Assembly: GCF_026222555.1 (NCBI RefSeq)
Contig: NZ_CP098511.1
Span: 3,639,501 to 3,703,500, forward strand
DNA from: Aquimarina sp. ERC-38
GTDB taxonomy: Bacteria; Bacteroidota; Bacteroidia; Flavobacteriales; Flavobacteriaceae
Reading direction: 5' to 3'
DNA: 64,000 bases
Shown here one piece after another: positions 55,148 through 63,650 of this stretch. Within the stretch, counting starts at the first letter, position 1. The number at the start of each line of letters is the position of its first letter. Made by a program: the position numbers and the translations under genes. The notes below the pieces were generated by a model. That model was not told the origin of the DNA. It did no database searches and saw only the letters and a program-made list of their open reading frames with translations.

Positions 55148-55155
55148 TATATTTG
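55148..55155 (+). promoter_or_regulatory. -7 box of the outer-membrane barrel gene
   Basis: TATATTTG, exact to TAnnTTTG, 25 bases before the start codon. The only nearby TTG is 10 bases upstream, too close. Confidence 0.45.
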
Positions 55156-55180
55156 CATCAAATTTAAACCCAAAATATTT

Positions 55181-55780
55181 ATGAAAAAAATTACATTAAC
55201 ATTGTTAACTTTATTTTGCACTATTGGAATATATGCGCAACAAGAGAATAAATTTAGAGTAGACTTCGGTATAGGTTATACTGCTCCTAAAGGAGGTGGC
55301 GGTATTCTGGTAAACTTAGAACCTAAATGGAATATTAAAGATAATATGGCGGTAGGAATACGTCTGGGAGCCGCAGCTATGGCAAAAGAAATTGAAATTA
55401 GTGATGATGAATCTAGTTCAGAGGCTAAACTAAGTTCAAATGGTTCATATGTAGGAACTTTTGAGTATAACTTTAATAACGGAAACTCTTCATTTGCTCC
55501 ATTTGTAGGAGCTGGTATTGGTTACTTTTCTATTGCCAATTTAGAATTTAGCAGTTCTGATACTATTGAAGGTCAAACCTCTTTAGACGCTTCCGGAAAG
55601 ATCGGAGGTATGTTAAGAACTGGTTTTGACTGGGGTAAGTTTCGGCTAGCTGCAGAATATAATTTAATACCTGAATCAGAAGTACAGAATTTAAACGGTG
55701 ATAATACCGGAGAAATAGCTAATAGCTACCTTGGTGTTTCTTTAGGCTTCTTTGTAGGCGGAGGAAAATGGGGTAGATAA
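55181..55780 (+). CDS. Small outer-membrane beta-barrel protein
   Basis: A 199-residue protein with signal peptide (LLTLFCTIGIYAQ) and eight or so amphipathic strands typical of an OmpA/OmpW-like eight-stranded barrel: VDFGIGYTAP, MAVGIRLGAAAM, FAPFVGAGIGYF, GGMLRTGFDWGKFRLAAEYN, YLGVSLGFFVGGG. It probably sits in the outer membrane. Its transcript seems to run into a structured 3' region ending at the terminator near 56089. Confidence 0.8.
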   Translation: MKKITLTLLTLFCTIGIYAQQENKFRVDFGIGYTAPKGGGGILVNLEPKWNIKDNMAVGIRLGAAAMAKEIEISDDESSSEAKLSSNGSYVGTFEYNFNNGNSSFAPFVGAGIGYFSIANLEFSSSDTIEGQTSLDASGKIGGMLRTGFDWGKFRLAAEYNLIPESEVQNLNGDNTGEIANSYLGVSLGFFVGGGKWGR

Positions 55781-55812
55781 ACGTAAAGTAGATATTTTTA
55801 TAATAAAAGAAC

Positions 55813-56024
55813 GCTCTAGTTTAAATAAGCGTTATTAATATAAGTTAGCGATATTAATATTATTACATAAAATACTGATAATCAGATTTTAAAATTAGCA
55901 TCATTAAAAACATCCTTCCCCAACCCTTCCTTCGAAGGAAGGGAGCAAAAAAGTCTCCCTTTAAAGGGAGATTTAGAGGGATGTTCAGCATTATTTTGAT
56001 AACAACGCTAATTTAAACTAGAGC
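55813..56024. repeat. Nested inverted-repeat element behind the barrel gene
   Basis: Outer arms of 21 bases (55813-55833 and 56004-56024) are inverse copies with one mismatch. Inside, AACATCC at 55909 faces GGATGTT at 55979. That unit contains two perfect palindromes, CCCTTCCTTCGAAGGAAGGG (55924-55943) and TCTCCCTTTAAAGGGAGA (55954-55971). The inner unit resembles dispersed repeats of Flavobacteriia. No ORF is present. It could be a MITE-like insertion or a large structured 3' UTR. Confidence 0.65.
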
Positions 56025-56054
56025 CTAAAAGAACTATATTTTACAATCTAAAGG

Positions 56055-56089
56055 AAGCCGTCTCATAACTCAATGAAACGGCTTTTTTT
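56055..56089 (+). terminator. Intrinsic terminator downstream of the barrel gene
   Basis: AAGCCGT (56055-56061) pairs with ACGGCTT (56078-56084) and is followed by a T run. It most likely ends the barrel gene transcript past the repeat element. Confidence 0.75.
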
Positions 56090-56279
56090 GTTGTTTTTTT
56101 CGGACTCCTATCCATGAATGGTTATCAAATACTCAATTCTCAGAAAGGTCGATTAGGTATTGAGACACTTTCCTTTTGTAATGGTATTATGTAAACTGCT
56201 TTAAAATTATATTAAATCTTTTGCACCCGTAGGAAAGAACTTTATATTAGAGGTTAATAACTAACTAATCTTCATATTT

Positions 56280-56885
56280 ATGAAATTAAGGAATATATAT
56301 TTTAGTATTGCTATAGGGATAATCTTTACTTCCTGTAAAGAAACTGTAAAAAAAGAAAATACAAATGAAACCGTAGATGAAGTTGAAGAGACTATAAATG
56401 AAGTGGATGATGTTACAGAAGTGGAAAGCGAAGCTAAAACTATTGAAATACAACTAACCCCCAAAAGTGAAAGTGACGTTACCGGAACCGTAAGCTTTAC
56501 AGAAAAAGATGGAATGGTAACTATGAGTGCTAATCTTACCGGACTTGCAGAAGGAACTCACGCTATTCATTTACATGAAAAAGCAGACTGCTCTTCGCCG
56601 GATGGTAAGTCTTCCGGAGGGCATTGGAACCCTACTAAACAACCACATGGTAAATGGGGTTCGCAAGAAGGATATCACAAAGGGGATATTGGTAATTTTA
56701 AGGCAGATGCCAGTGGTGCCGGTAGTATTACCTTTGCTACTAACGAATGGTGTATTGGTTGTGATGATGACAATGAAAACATTTTAGGAAAAGCTATTAT
56801 CGTACATCAGGGTACAGATGACTATACCTCACAACCTTCTGGTGCAGCAGGTAGTCGGGTAAGTTGTGGTGGTGTTATTCAATAG
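56280..56885 (+). CDS. sodC: Cu-Zn superoxide dismutase, lipoprotein
   Basis: A 201-residue protein with lipobox FTSC (Cys20), an acidic linker (about 25-60), then a Cu-Zn SOD domain. Copper and zinc ligands are visible in IHLHEKADC, GGHWNP, QPHG, YHKGDIGN and IIVHQG, and a disulfide is likely between the Cys after IHLHEKAD and that in RVSCGG. It removes superoxide outside the cytoplasmic membrane. An extra WCIGCDDD loop is present in the region before the last copper ligand. Confidence 0.93.
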   Translation: MKLRNIYFSIAIGIIFTSCKETVKKENTNETVDEVEETINEVDDVTEVESEAKTIEIQLTPKSESDVTGTVSFTEKDGMVTMSANLTGLAEGTHAIHLHEKADCSSPDGKSSGGHWNPTKQPHGKWGSQEGYHKGDIGNFKADASGAGSITFATNEWCIGCDDDNENILGKAIIVHQGTDDYTSQPSGAAGSRVSCGGVIQ

Positions 56886-56928
56886 TATGATCAACACGTA
56901 ACTACATTGGCGTAAGACGATATAAAAG

Positions 56929-56979
56929 CCGGTCAAGTTTGTATAAGAATATACTATATAAACTTGATCGGTTTTTTTT
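56929..56979 (+). terminator. Terminator of the SOD gene
   Basis: A 17-base-pair stem with two G-T pairs (56929-56945 with 56955-56971) is followed by eight T residues. Confidence 0.9.
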
Positions 56980-57146
56980 AAAGTTAGATATAATGAAGTG
57001 GCGCAAATTTAAAACTTAGTACCATTTACTCTAAAGCGTGTAAATCTTTATCTTTCTTACAAGCTTAATTATATAGTTAACCAAAGATTATCTTACTTCA
57101 AAAATTACCAAAGCTTAGCTATAAACTTGTATTTTTACATAAAAAA

Positions 57147-58331
57147 ATGAACCCTTCTGCCGCCGGCTGGATTATAAAATATGGTAGAGATCTGGATGCT
57201 GGTAAATTCCAAGTATTACCTCCGGACCAACTTTATTCTATTCTGTTAAGAAGCGGTTTTATCTACGGCACTTCGGTTACAACGGTTGTAGACAGTTCAC
57301 CAACCCTATCCTATTCTGAGGAAGAAATTACTAAAATAAATCTTTTTACTGCCCTTGCTTCTATCTATTACGATACTATTGAAAATAGTTCTTTCCAAAA
57401 TTTTATTGATACCCTGAATGAATTTTACGAACTTATAAACGTAAGGAAAAGTACTTTTTCTTTTTTGAAAAATTGGTCCGGAAAACCTTCTGAAAAGTTG
57501 GAAAGTATTATTCATAACCGGATACAGACTACTGAGTCACCTTTAAAAAAGAATTTTAGCCATTTAGTGACTAATGCTTTATTATTTATCGATGTACTTG
57601 CTTTTGATCATTTTCTAATGAATGAGGAGCATCCGATACAATTTGCCTCTGACCTGGAAAATCTGGTTTCTAAAACGGTTTTATTAGCTTTAGAATCCAA
57701 AATGCAAAAAAATCATTCGGATGAATTACTTATTTATTTATTTGCTAACTCTGTCAGATACACCACCACATCTTCCAATCAGAAAGTACTACTTAAAGAC
57801 CTTAATTTAAACCTGCTACAAGAAACTTTTGAAAAACAATATATATTAGACCTGGTTAGTTTAGCATTATGGACAGATACGTATCTTGATCCAAGGGAAG
57901 ATGCTTTTGTTACCACATTGGGTAAAAAACTTCAGGTTCCGCATACATGGGTTAAAGAATGTGTTGCCCACGTTGACCAATTTATTACTAAACATAAAAA
58001 TCAGATAGCGTATTTTAATTATTCTAATCCGGCTCATCATTTTTACAAGCATAGCTTACGTACCGTACGTATTCTTATCCTACGTAATAAGAAACGTCTC
58101 TTAACTGAAATTACCGAAAGTAAAGACCTGGTAATTCTATTAAAGCAATCCACCCTACGGGACTTATCTGAAGAAGAACGTAAAAAAGTACGCCAACAAC
58201 TCCTGGATATTTGTAAATCTATCCCCTCATTTGCCATATTTATAATGCCGGGAGGTAGTCTGTTACTTCCGGTACTTATCAAGTTTATCCCTAAATTATT
58301 ACCTTCTGCTTTTAATGAAAATACACACTAA
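57147..58331 (+). CDS. LETM1-related protein
   Basis: A 394-residue protein, helical throughout, with a hydrophobic segment near residues 370-385 (FAIFIMPGGSLLLPVLIKFIP). The C-terminus, with SEEERKKVRQQLLDICKSIPS and the PGG stretch, resembles the LETM1 ribosome-binding domain of mitochondrial ion-exchange proteins. In this family it is annotated, as I recall, 'LETM1-related biofilm-associated protein'. The bacterial function is unknown. Confidence 0.8.
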   Translation: MNPSAAGWIIKYGRDLDAGKFQVLPPDQLYSILLRSGFIYGTSVTTVVDSSPTLSYSEEEITKINLFTALASIYYDTIENSSFQNFIDTLNEFYELINVRKSTFSFLKNWSGKPSEKLESIIHNRIQTTESPLKKNFSHLVTNALLFIDVLAFDHFLMNEEHPIQFASDLENLVSKTVLLALESKMQKNHSDELLIYLFANSVRYTTTSSNQKVLLKDLNLNLLQETFEKQYILDLVSLALWTDTYLDPREDAFVTTLGKKLQVPHTWVKECVAHVDQFITKHKNQIAYFNYSNPAHHFYKHSLRTVRILILRNKKRLLTEITESKDLVILLKQSTLRDLSEEERKKVRQQLLDICKSIPSFAIFIMPGGSLLLPVLIKFIPKLLPSAFNENTH

Positions 58332-58395
58332 GATAGTTTAGAGTTATAGAATACATCGATTATTTGAGATGAAGTTGTTTAGTAAAATCTGTAAG

Positions 58396-59019
58396 TTACA
58401 GATCGATCTTTTCTAATTCCTGGTAATTTCTTTTTAGCTTACGGGTTAAAACTCCATAGATCATACGATAAATCAGACCGACGCCTATGGCAAAAAATGC
58501 AACTACTAATACAGCTACTGTAATATAAAATGCTACCGGAATTCTAGGGTCAATATTCTTTACAAAATATCCTTCTGAAAAGAAGGATACGTACATAATA
58601 CTAACAAAGATGGTAACTGCAACTACCGTAATATTAATAAATACATACATTTTTACGGTTTTACGGGTTTTTAAGATGGTACGCATCAAGTCCCGTACGG
58701 TATCCGTAGTCTTAATTTTATTGTAGTTTTTATAAAACTCAAATACAAAAAACAATAAAACCCCATAGGATAGTAAAGCTCCGACGATTGCAATTTTACT
58801 TTCCTTTGCAGTCATAGCTTCTTCAAACCCATCACTTAGTCTAAAAATAACATCTACAGTGGCAAAAAAGCAGAATTCTAAGATGCTGATAATTAAAATC
58901 CACCTAACCGCAGAAGATGATTTTTTTAAAAGCATTGCATAAATTTCTTTATACGATAATTTCGGAAAAATCTCCTTCTGCTGCTGCCAATCCTTTTTTA
59001 ATAATTCTAATTCGTCCAT
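58396..59019 (-). CDS. Putative sigma-factor partner, membrane protein
   Basis: A 207-residue protein with a charged N-terminus (about 1-35) and four membrane helices (about 38-58, 78-98, 123-145, 158-180). It is 2 bases after the ECF sigma gene, the position of anti-sigma factors, and the cytosolic N-terminus could bind a sigma factor. No zinc-binding anti-sigma motif is visible, so the role is inferred from place only. Confidence 0.6.
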   Translation of the reverse strand: MDELELLKKDWQQQKEIFPKLSYKEIYAMLLKKSSSAVRWILIISILEFCFFATVDVIFRLSDGFEEAMTAKESKIAIVGALLSYGVLLFFVFEFYKNYNKIKTTDTVRDLMRTILKTRKTVKMYVFINITVVAVTIFVSIMYVSFFSEGYFVKNIDPRIPVAFYITVAVLVVAFFAIGVGLIYRMIYGVLTRKLKRNYQELEKIDL

Positions 59020-59021
59020 TA

Positions 59022-59516
59022 TCAGGGGTTTATTATTTTTTTTAGCTTTATTTTTACACGGTTCATTTTGACCCGTGCATTTACTTCAGAAATCCCCATA
59101 GTTTCTGAAATCTCACAATAACTTTTATCCTCCAAATATAAGAATACTAAAGCTTTTTCAATATCATTAAGTTGTTTTACTGCTTTATATAAAATACTAA
59201 TTTGTTGATCTTCCTGATCATCATATTCGGTATCTGATATCTTAAAGGCGTAGGTTTCCCACTCTGAAGTAGGTATATTCCGCTTTGACTTTCTAAATAA
59301 GGTTATTGCCGTATTAATTGCTACCCGGTACATCCAGGTACTAAACTTGGCCTCTCCACGAAATTCCGGAAAGGCTTTCCAAAGTTGTATGGTTATCTCT
59401 TGAAATAAGTCGTTGTGTGATTCTCTGTCGTTCGTATATAAACGGCAAATTTTATGTACGAGATTTTGATTCTCTTCCAGATGAAGTACAAAAGTATGTT
59501 CTAGTTTTTTATTCAC
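59022..59516 (-). CDS. ECF-type RNA polymerase sigma factor
   Basis: A 164-residue sigma-70 family protein with region 2 (DLFQEITIQLWKAF, then FSTWMYRVAINTA) and region 4 helix-turn-helix (YCEISETMGISEVNARVKMNR). It directs RNA polymerase to a stress regulon. It overlaps nothing, and is followed after 2 bases by a membrane protein. The divergent gene is NDH-2. Confidence 0.93.
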   Translation of the reverse strand: MNKKLEHTFVLHLEENQNLVHKICRLYTNDRESHNDLFQEITIQLWKAFPEFRGEAKFSTWMYRVAINTAITLFRKSKRNIPTSEWETYAFKISDTEYDDQEDQQISILYKAVKQLNDIEKALVFLYLEDKSYCEISETMGISEVNARVKMNRVKIKLKKIINP

Positions 59517-59533
59517 AATAGTTGGTTATCACT

Positions 59534-59563
59534 ATTAGTAGCTCTCCTCATAATTTTGTTACA
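59534..59563 (-). promoter_or_regulatory. Possible autoregulated promoter of the sigma gene
   Basis: On the minus strand TGTAAC (59558-59563), 16 bases, then CTACTAAT (59534-59541). The spacing is right for an ECF promoter and the site is upstream of the sigma gene. The sequence assignment is speculative. Confidence 0.25.
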
Positions 59564-59639
59564 CTTTTTTAGAAAAAAATTTAAAATAAAAAAACGAATG
59601 AAAATACTGACAATACCGTTACGAATTTAATGCTTCAAG

Positions 59640-59670
59640 TTGGCTTTGCCTATATAGTATATTATATTTG
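59640..59670 (+). promoter_or_regulatory. Promoter of the NDH-2 gene
   Basis: TTG at 59640-59642, a 20-base spacer and TATATTTG at 59663-59670, an exact consensus match. It covers the TTG at 59668 that begins the longest open frame. Confidence 0.8.
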
Positions 59671-59685
59671 CACCATATCTCTATT

Positions 59686-60981
59686 ATGAATATTCCGTTT
59701 TCAAACTTACCCCGACTTGTGATTATTGGCGGAGGCTTTGCCGGAGTGGCATTGGCTAAAAAATTAGTAAAAAAAGATGTGCAATTGGTAGTTATCGATA
59801 AACATAACTATCACACGTTTCAACCCTTGCTTTACCAGGTATCTACTGCCTCTCTGGAACCTGATTCGATTGCTTACCCGCTTCGCAAAATTGTTAAAAA
59901 AGGTAAGAATACTTATTTCCGGATGGCAGAAGTTACTGCGGTTGATCCGGTATCTAAACGGATTTCTACAAACATCGGAGATATATCCTATAATTATCTG
60001 GTTATTGCTACGGGTGCGCGAACCAATTTTTTTGGTAATACTTCTATTGAAGCAAATGCCATGCAGATGAAAAACCTGCCGCAAGCTTTGGATTTACGGA
60101 GTTTAATGTTAGAGAACCTGGAGCAAGCCGTAATTACGGAAGACGAAGACAAACGTAAAGAATTAATGCGTTTTGTTCTTGCCGGAGCTGGTCCAACCGG
60201 AGTTGAGTTAGCCGGAGGAATCGCGGAACTTCGTCAAAATGTATTGCCCCGGGATTATCCGGATATGGATTTTAGCGAAATGGAAATACATCTTATTGAA
60301 GGCGGTGAACGAGTGCTTTCACCCATGAGTAAACATTCTTCAAAAAAAGCAACTCAATTTTTAGAAGAATTAGGAGTTACCATTCATTTAAATACCCAAG
60401 TTGCCACCTATGAAGATAACTTAGTCACTACAAATACAGATTTATCGTTACAAGCTGCTACCCTTATATGGAGTGCCGGGGTCACCGGAGCTCCTATACC
60501 CGGTTTACCGGAACAAAAATTATTTAAAGATTCTAATCGGTACAGCGTTAATCAATACAATCAGATTGAGGGATACGAAGATATTTTTGCCATTGGAGAC
60601 ATTGCTTATATGGAAACAGCGTCTTTTCCTAAAGGACATCCGATGGTAGCACAACCTGCCATACAACAAGGAAACCATCTTGCTGAAAACATTATAAGAA
60701 GTTTACATGGAAAAGCAATGGAACCTTTCTCTTATTTTGACAAGGGATCTATGGCAACGGTGGGACGGAATAAAGCCGTAGTAGATATCGGTAAATTAAA
60801 ATTTGGCGGGTTTTTTGCCTGGTTTATCTGGATGTCCGTACATCTTTTATTTTTGGTTGGTTTTAGAAATCGATTTGTTACCTTTTTTAATTGGGTATAC
60901 AATTACATAAATTTTGATAAAGCCGCCCGATTAATTGTCAGGCCTTTTAAAAAAAGACATGAATTTATAGAAAAAGTATAA
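59686..60981 (+). CDS. ndh: Type II NADH dehydrogenase
   Basis: A single-subunit flavoprotein that transfers electrons from NADH to quinone without pumping. From the ATG at 59686 it has 431 residues: FAD loop GGGFAGVAL, the HTFQPLLYQVSTASLEPD block typical of NDH-2, ATGARTNFFG, NAD loop GAGPTGVELAGG, and a C-terminal hydrophobic stretch near residues 370-400 for membrane attachment. The open frame extends six codons to a TTG inside the promoter, which is not used. Confidence 0.92.
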   Translation: MNIPFSNLPRLVIIGGGFAGVALAKKLVKKDVQLVVIDKHNYHTFQPLLYQVSTASLEPDSIAYPLRKIVKKGKNTYFRMAEVTAVDPVSKRISTNIGDISYNYLVIATGARTNFFGNTSIEANAMQMKNLPQALDLRSLMLENLEQAVITEDEDKRKELMRFVLAGAGPTGVELAGGIAELRQNVLPRDYPDMDFSEMEIHLIEGGERVLSPMSKHSSKKATQFLEELGVTIHLNTQVATYEDNLVTTNTDLSLQAATLIWSAGVTGAPIPGLPEQKLFKDSNRYSVNQYNQIEGYEDIFAIGDIAYMETASFPKGHPMVAQPAIQQGNHLAENIIRSLHGKAMEPFSYFDKGSMATVGRNKAVVDIGKLKFGGFFAWFIWMSVHLLFLVGFRNRFVTFFNWVYNYINFDKAARLIVRPFKKRHEFIEKV

Positions 60982-61012
60982 TCTTAAACCTATTTATAAC
61001 TTGAACATTGCT

Positions 61013-61435
61013 ATGAAAAAGTATCTCACAACAATATTTATCTTATTAATTACTACCATTATGTCTTCTCAGAATCAAAATAGCCGTGTGGAGGTTACTA
61101 TAGAAAATATTAAAAATGATAAAGGAATTATTCTTGTAGGTCTTTATAAAGATCCTGCAAAGTTTTTAAAGATACCTTTTAAATACGAAAAAATAAAAGC
61201 AAAAAAGGGTTCGGTAAATTGTACTTTTATGGATGTAGCGCCAGGAGAATATGCGATCTCTCTTTTTCATGATGAAAATGAAAACGGTAAATTAGATACG
61301 AATTTTATAGGTATTCCTAAAGAAGCCTACGGGGTAAGTAACAATGCAAAAAATACCTTTAGCGCACCAGAATGGAAAAATGCAAAATTTACTGTAAGTG
61401 ATGGTAAAACTGTTACGCATAATATTAAGTTGTAA
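61013..61435 (+). CDS. Exported DUF2141 protein
   Basis: A 140-residue protein with signal peptide and the DUF2141 domain: VEVTIENIKNDKGIILVGLY, the VAPGEYAISLFHDENENGKLD block and a C-terminal beta-strand. The DENENGKLD loop looks like a calcium or metal-binding turn. Function unknown. The ATG at 61013 is preferred over a TTG four codons upstream. It lies 31 bases after NDH-2 and may share its transcript. Confidence 0.88.
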   Translation: MKKYLTTIFILLITTIMSSQNQNSRVEVTIENIKNDKGIILVGLYKDPAKFLKIPFKYEKIKAKKGSVNCTFMDVAPGEYAISLFHDENENGKLDTNFIGIPKEAYGVSNNAKNTFSAPEWKNAKFTVSDGKTVTHNIKL

Positions 61436-61565
61436 TAGATAATTAGCCTGAAATTCGTAAGGATAGGTAACCTTTGGTATACCCTTGTTTGTAATTTTTA
61501 ATTGCTACTAAATTCTATTTGGTAACATTAGTATCCTGTTGAAACAAATAAATTTTTATGAAGCA

Positions 61566-61752
61566 TAGTAAAATAAGCTGACTCCGAACTTTAAAGTGTT
61601 TGAAGGTTGCTTTTTCGCTTTTTGAAAGTAATTTGTTCTTTATCGTAAGTATTGATTGTCAATATTATAATAATTAGTCTTGATTCTTGTTTCTAGGAGT
61701 AATAACGATCTGCTCGTTTGCAGGCAGGTTTTAAATCTTTACCGGACGCTAA
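61566..61752 (+). repeat. Dispersed intergenic repeat, copy B
   Basis: In the 531-base gap before the kinase, this block aligns with copy A at 44276 and the core of copy C at 40514. Shared parts are TTTAAAGTGTTTGAAGGTTG, TATTATAATAATTAGTC, TTGATTCTTGTTTCTAGGAG and TTTTAAATCTTTACCGGAC. The palindrome of copy A is partly decayed here. The rest of the gap has no coding signal. Confidence 0.7.
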
Positions 61753-61966
61753 TGTTTTAAATTTTAGTTTTTTAGCTACCCCTTCATCTTAACGCAGCTA
61801 TCGTTTAATACAGCCCATCCGTTATATTTTACAATTCGGTCATATAGTTTTACCTGGAAAGTAAAAACCTAAGATATTTGTTTTCAACAAAAACGTAAAA
61901 GTCTGAAGTAGAAAAATAACTATCTTAAACCACAGATTGATATTTAGAATTCAGCAACGTAGCAGT

Positions 61967-63307
61967 ATGGCAAATTTTATAAAACACTTAGGAAAAGCAT
62001 TTTTAATTGGAAATATTATTTTTCTGATGTTTTTGATAGTCTACTACTTTACCGGAGTTGAATTTCATTTGAATATTCATTTTTTTCTGGAATACGCACA
62101 AAATATTATTTTTTCTGTAGTAATCTATATGGCTAACGGATACCTATTTCACTATTTACAAATCTATTTTAGAGGGCAGTTTTTTAAACGTGGTAATTTT
62201 ATATTTAGTTGCGTATTATCTGTTATCACTTCTGTGACGTGTATTTTTTTAGTACGATTGTTTTTAAAAATAACTTTACATGAACAATCCATTTCTCAAT
62301 TTATTAGTAGCGAACGACCTGAATATTATATAATTGCACTGATATTATCCATCACAGTTACCGCTATTTTCTACGGAATTAACTATTATCGCTACACGCA
62401 GGAGTCTAAAATAAAAGAGCAAAAAATTATTGCCGGAACTGCTTCGGCAAAATTTGTAGCCTTAAAAAATCAGTTGGATCCTCACTTTTTATTTAATAGC
62501 CTAAATGTTCTGACCTCTCTTATTGAAGAAAATCCGCAAATGGCGCAAAAGTTTACGACTTCGCTATCAAAAGTTTACCGATACGTGCTGGAACAAAAAG
62601 ACAAAGAATTAATAACCGTTGCTGAAGAATTAAAGTTTGCTAAAACTTATATGACCTTATTAAAATTGAGGTTCGAAGATAGCATTGTATTTGAAATTAT
62701 GGAAACCTATGATGACCCGGATGCTAAAATCGTACCCTTATCCTTACAAATTCTTCTAGAAAATGCAGTAAAACACAATATTGTGACGGCAACACAACCT
62801 TTACGAATTAAAATCTACGAACGAGAAGGGTTTCTAGTAGTTGAAAATAACTTACAACCCAAAAACGTCATGGTACAAAGTAGCGGGGTAGGCCTAAGTA
62901 ATATTAAACAGCGTTACGGATTGCTTACTAAAAAGGAATTTACCATTACTAAAACCGCTAAAGTTTTTAGTGCGGAATTACCCATATTAACCAAACAAAT
63001 CTTAGCAGCACAAATGATTACAGCAAATTACAGTTTATCTTCTGATGAGAAATACATCAGGGCCCGGAAAAAAGTTCAAAAAATAAAGGAGTTTTATAGC
63101 AACCTGGCATCCTACTGCATTGTTATCCCAATCCTTGCCTTTATTAATTACCAGACGATTAGGTTTCGTTTTCCCTGGTTTCTATTTCCGCTTTTTGGTT
63201 GGGGGATCGGTTTAATTTTTCATTATATAGAAGCCTTTGACTGGCATCCTATTTTCGGAAAAAACTGGCAACAAAAACGGATTAAAAAATATATGAACGA
63301 ATTTTAA
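61967..63307 (+). CDS. LytS-type sensor histidine kinase with C-terminal 2TM domain
   Basis: From the ATG at 61967 this is 446 residues: four N-terminal helices, then a His_kinase domain with LDPHFLFNSLNVL (phospho-acceptor His) near residue 178, an ATP-binding part with LLENAVKHN and the SSGVGLSNIKQR G-box, and a last 90 residues with two more helices in the 2TM pattern (RKKVQKIKEFYSNL ... FGWGIGLIFHYIEAF ... FGKNWQQKRIKKYM). That last domain is homologous to the two following genes. The kinase core is thus framed by membrane segments on both sides. A LytTR regulator would be expected nearby. Confidence 0.88.
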   Translation: MANFIKHLGKAFLIGNIIFLMFLIVYYFTGVEFHLNIHFFLEYAQNIIFSVVIYMANGYLFHYLQIYFRGQFFKRGNFIFSCVLSVITSVTCIFLVRLFLKITLHEQSISQFISSERPEYYIIALILSITVTAIFYGINYYRYTQESKIKEQKIIAGTASAKFVALKNQLDPHFLFNSLNVLTSLIEENPQMAQKFTTSLSKVYRYVLEQKDKELITVAEELKFAKTYMTLLKLRFEDSIVFEIMETYDDPDAKIVPLSLQILLENAVKHNIVTATQPLRIKIYEREGFLVVENNLQPKNVMVQSSGVGLSNIKQRYGLLTKKEFTITKTAKVFSAELPILTKQILAAQMITANYSLSSDEKYIRARKKVQKIKEFYSNLASYCIVIPILAFINYQTIRFRFPWFLFPLFGWGIGLIFHYIEAFDWHPIFGKNWQQKRIKKYMNEF

Positions 63308-63318
63308 ACGATACTATC

Positions 63319-63621
63319 ATGGAAAATCAAATAAAAAAAGAAGCTGCTTATGCCCTGGCAAAAGAACGGGTGATTAAAGAAAAAAAATTTTACAACCACT
63401 TAATCATCTTTATAGTTATCAATATATTTATAATGCTGGTGAATTCCAAATTTGACTTTTCTAGTCAACGCTGGATGGAATGGAATTTTTATGTATCCCC
63501 GTTTTTTTGGGGGATCGGACTACTTATACATGGTTTAAGAACTTTTAATCAAAACTTATTTTTTAGTAAAAATTGGGAAGAACGAAAGATTAAACAATTT
63601 ATGGAAGAAGACACTTTGTAA
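63319..63621 (+). CDS. 2TM-domain protein, first stand-alone copy
   Basis: A 100-residue protein: charged helix (AYALAKERVIKEKKFYNHL), two membrane helices and a basic tail (FFSKNWEERKIKQFM). The pattern is the same as the C-terminal domain of the kinase 11 bases upstream. 2TM-domain proteins have no known function; position suggests that they act with the kinase. Confidence 0.85.
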   Translation: MENQIKKEAAYALAKERVIKEKKFYNHLIIFIVINIFIMLVNSKFDFSSQRWMEWNFYVSPFFWGIGLLIHGLRTFNQNLFFSKNWEERKIKQFMEEDTL

Positions 63622-63650
63622 GTAATACAAATTTTATAAATAGACATCAT

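Larger units (their letters stand above)
54822..55180. other. Divergent AT-rich intergenic region
   Basis: No ORF or repeat. It carries the minus-strand phosphoesterase promoter and the -7 box of the outer-membrane protein gene, both listed separately. Confidence 0.4.

Noticed and set aside
61937..61966. Ten-codon upstream extension of the LytS-type kinase from a TTG
   Set aside because: It adds only a charged stretch, while the ATG at 61967 begins the usual N-terminus before the first helix.
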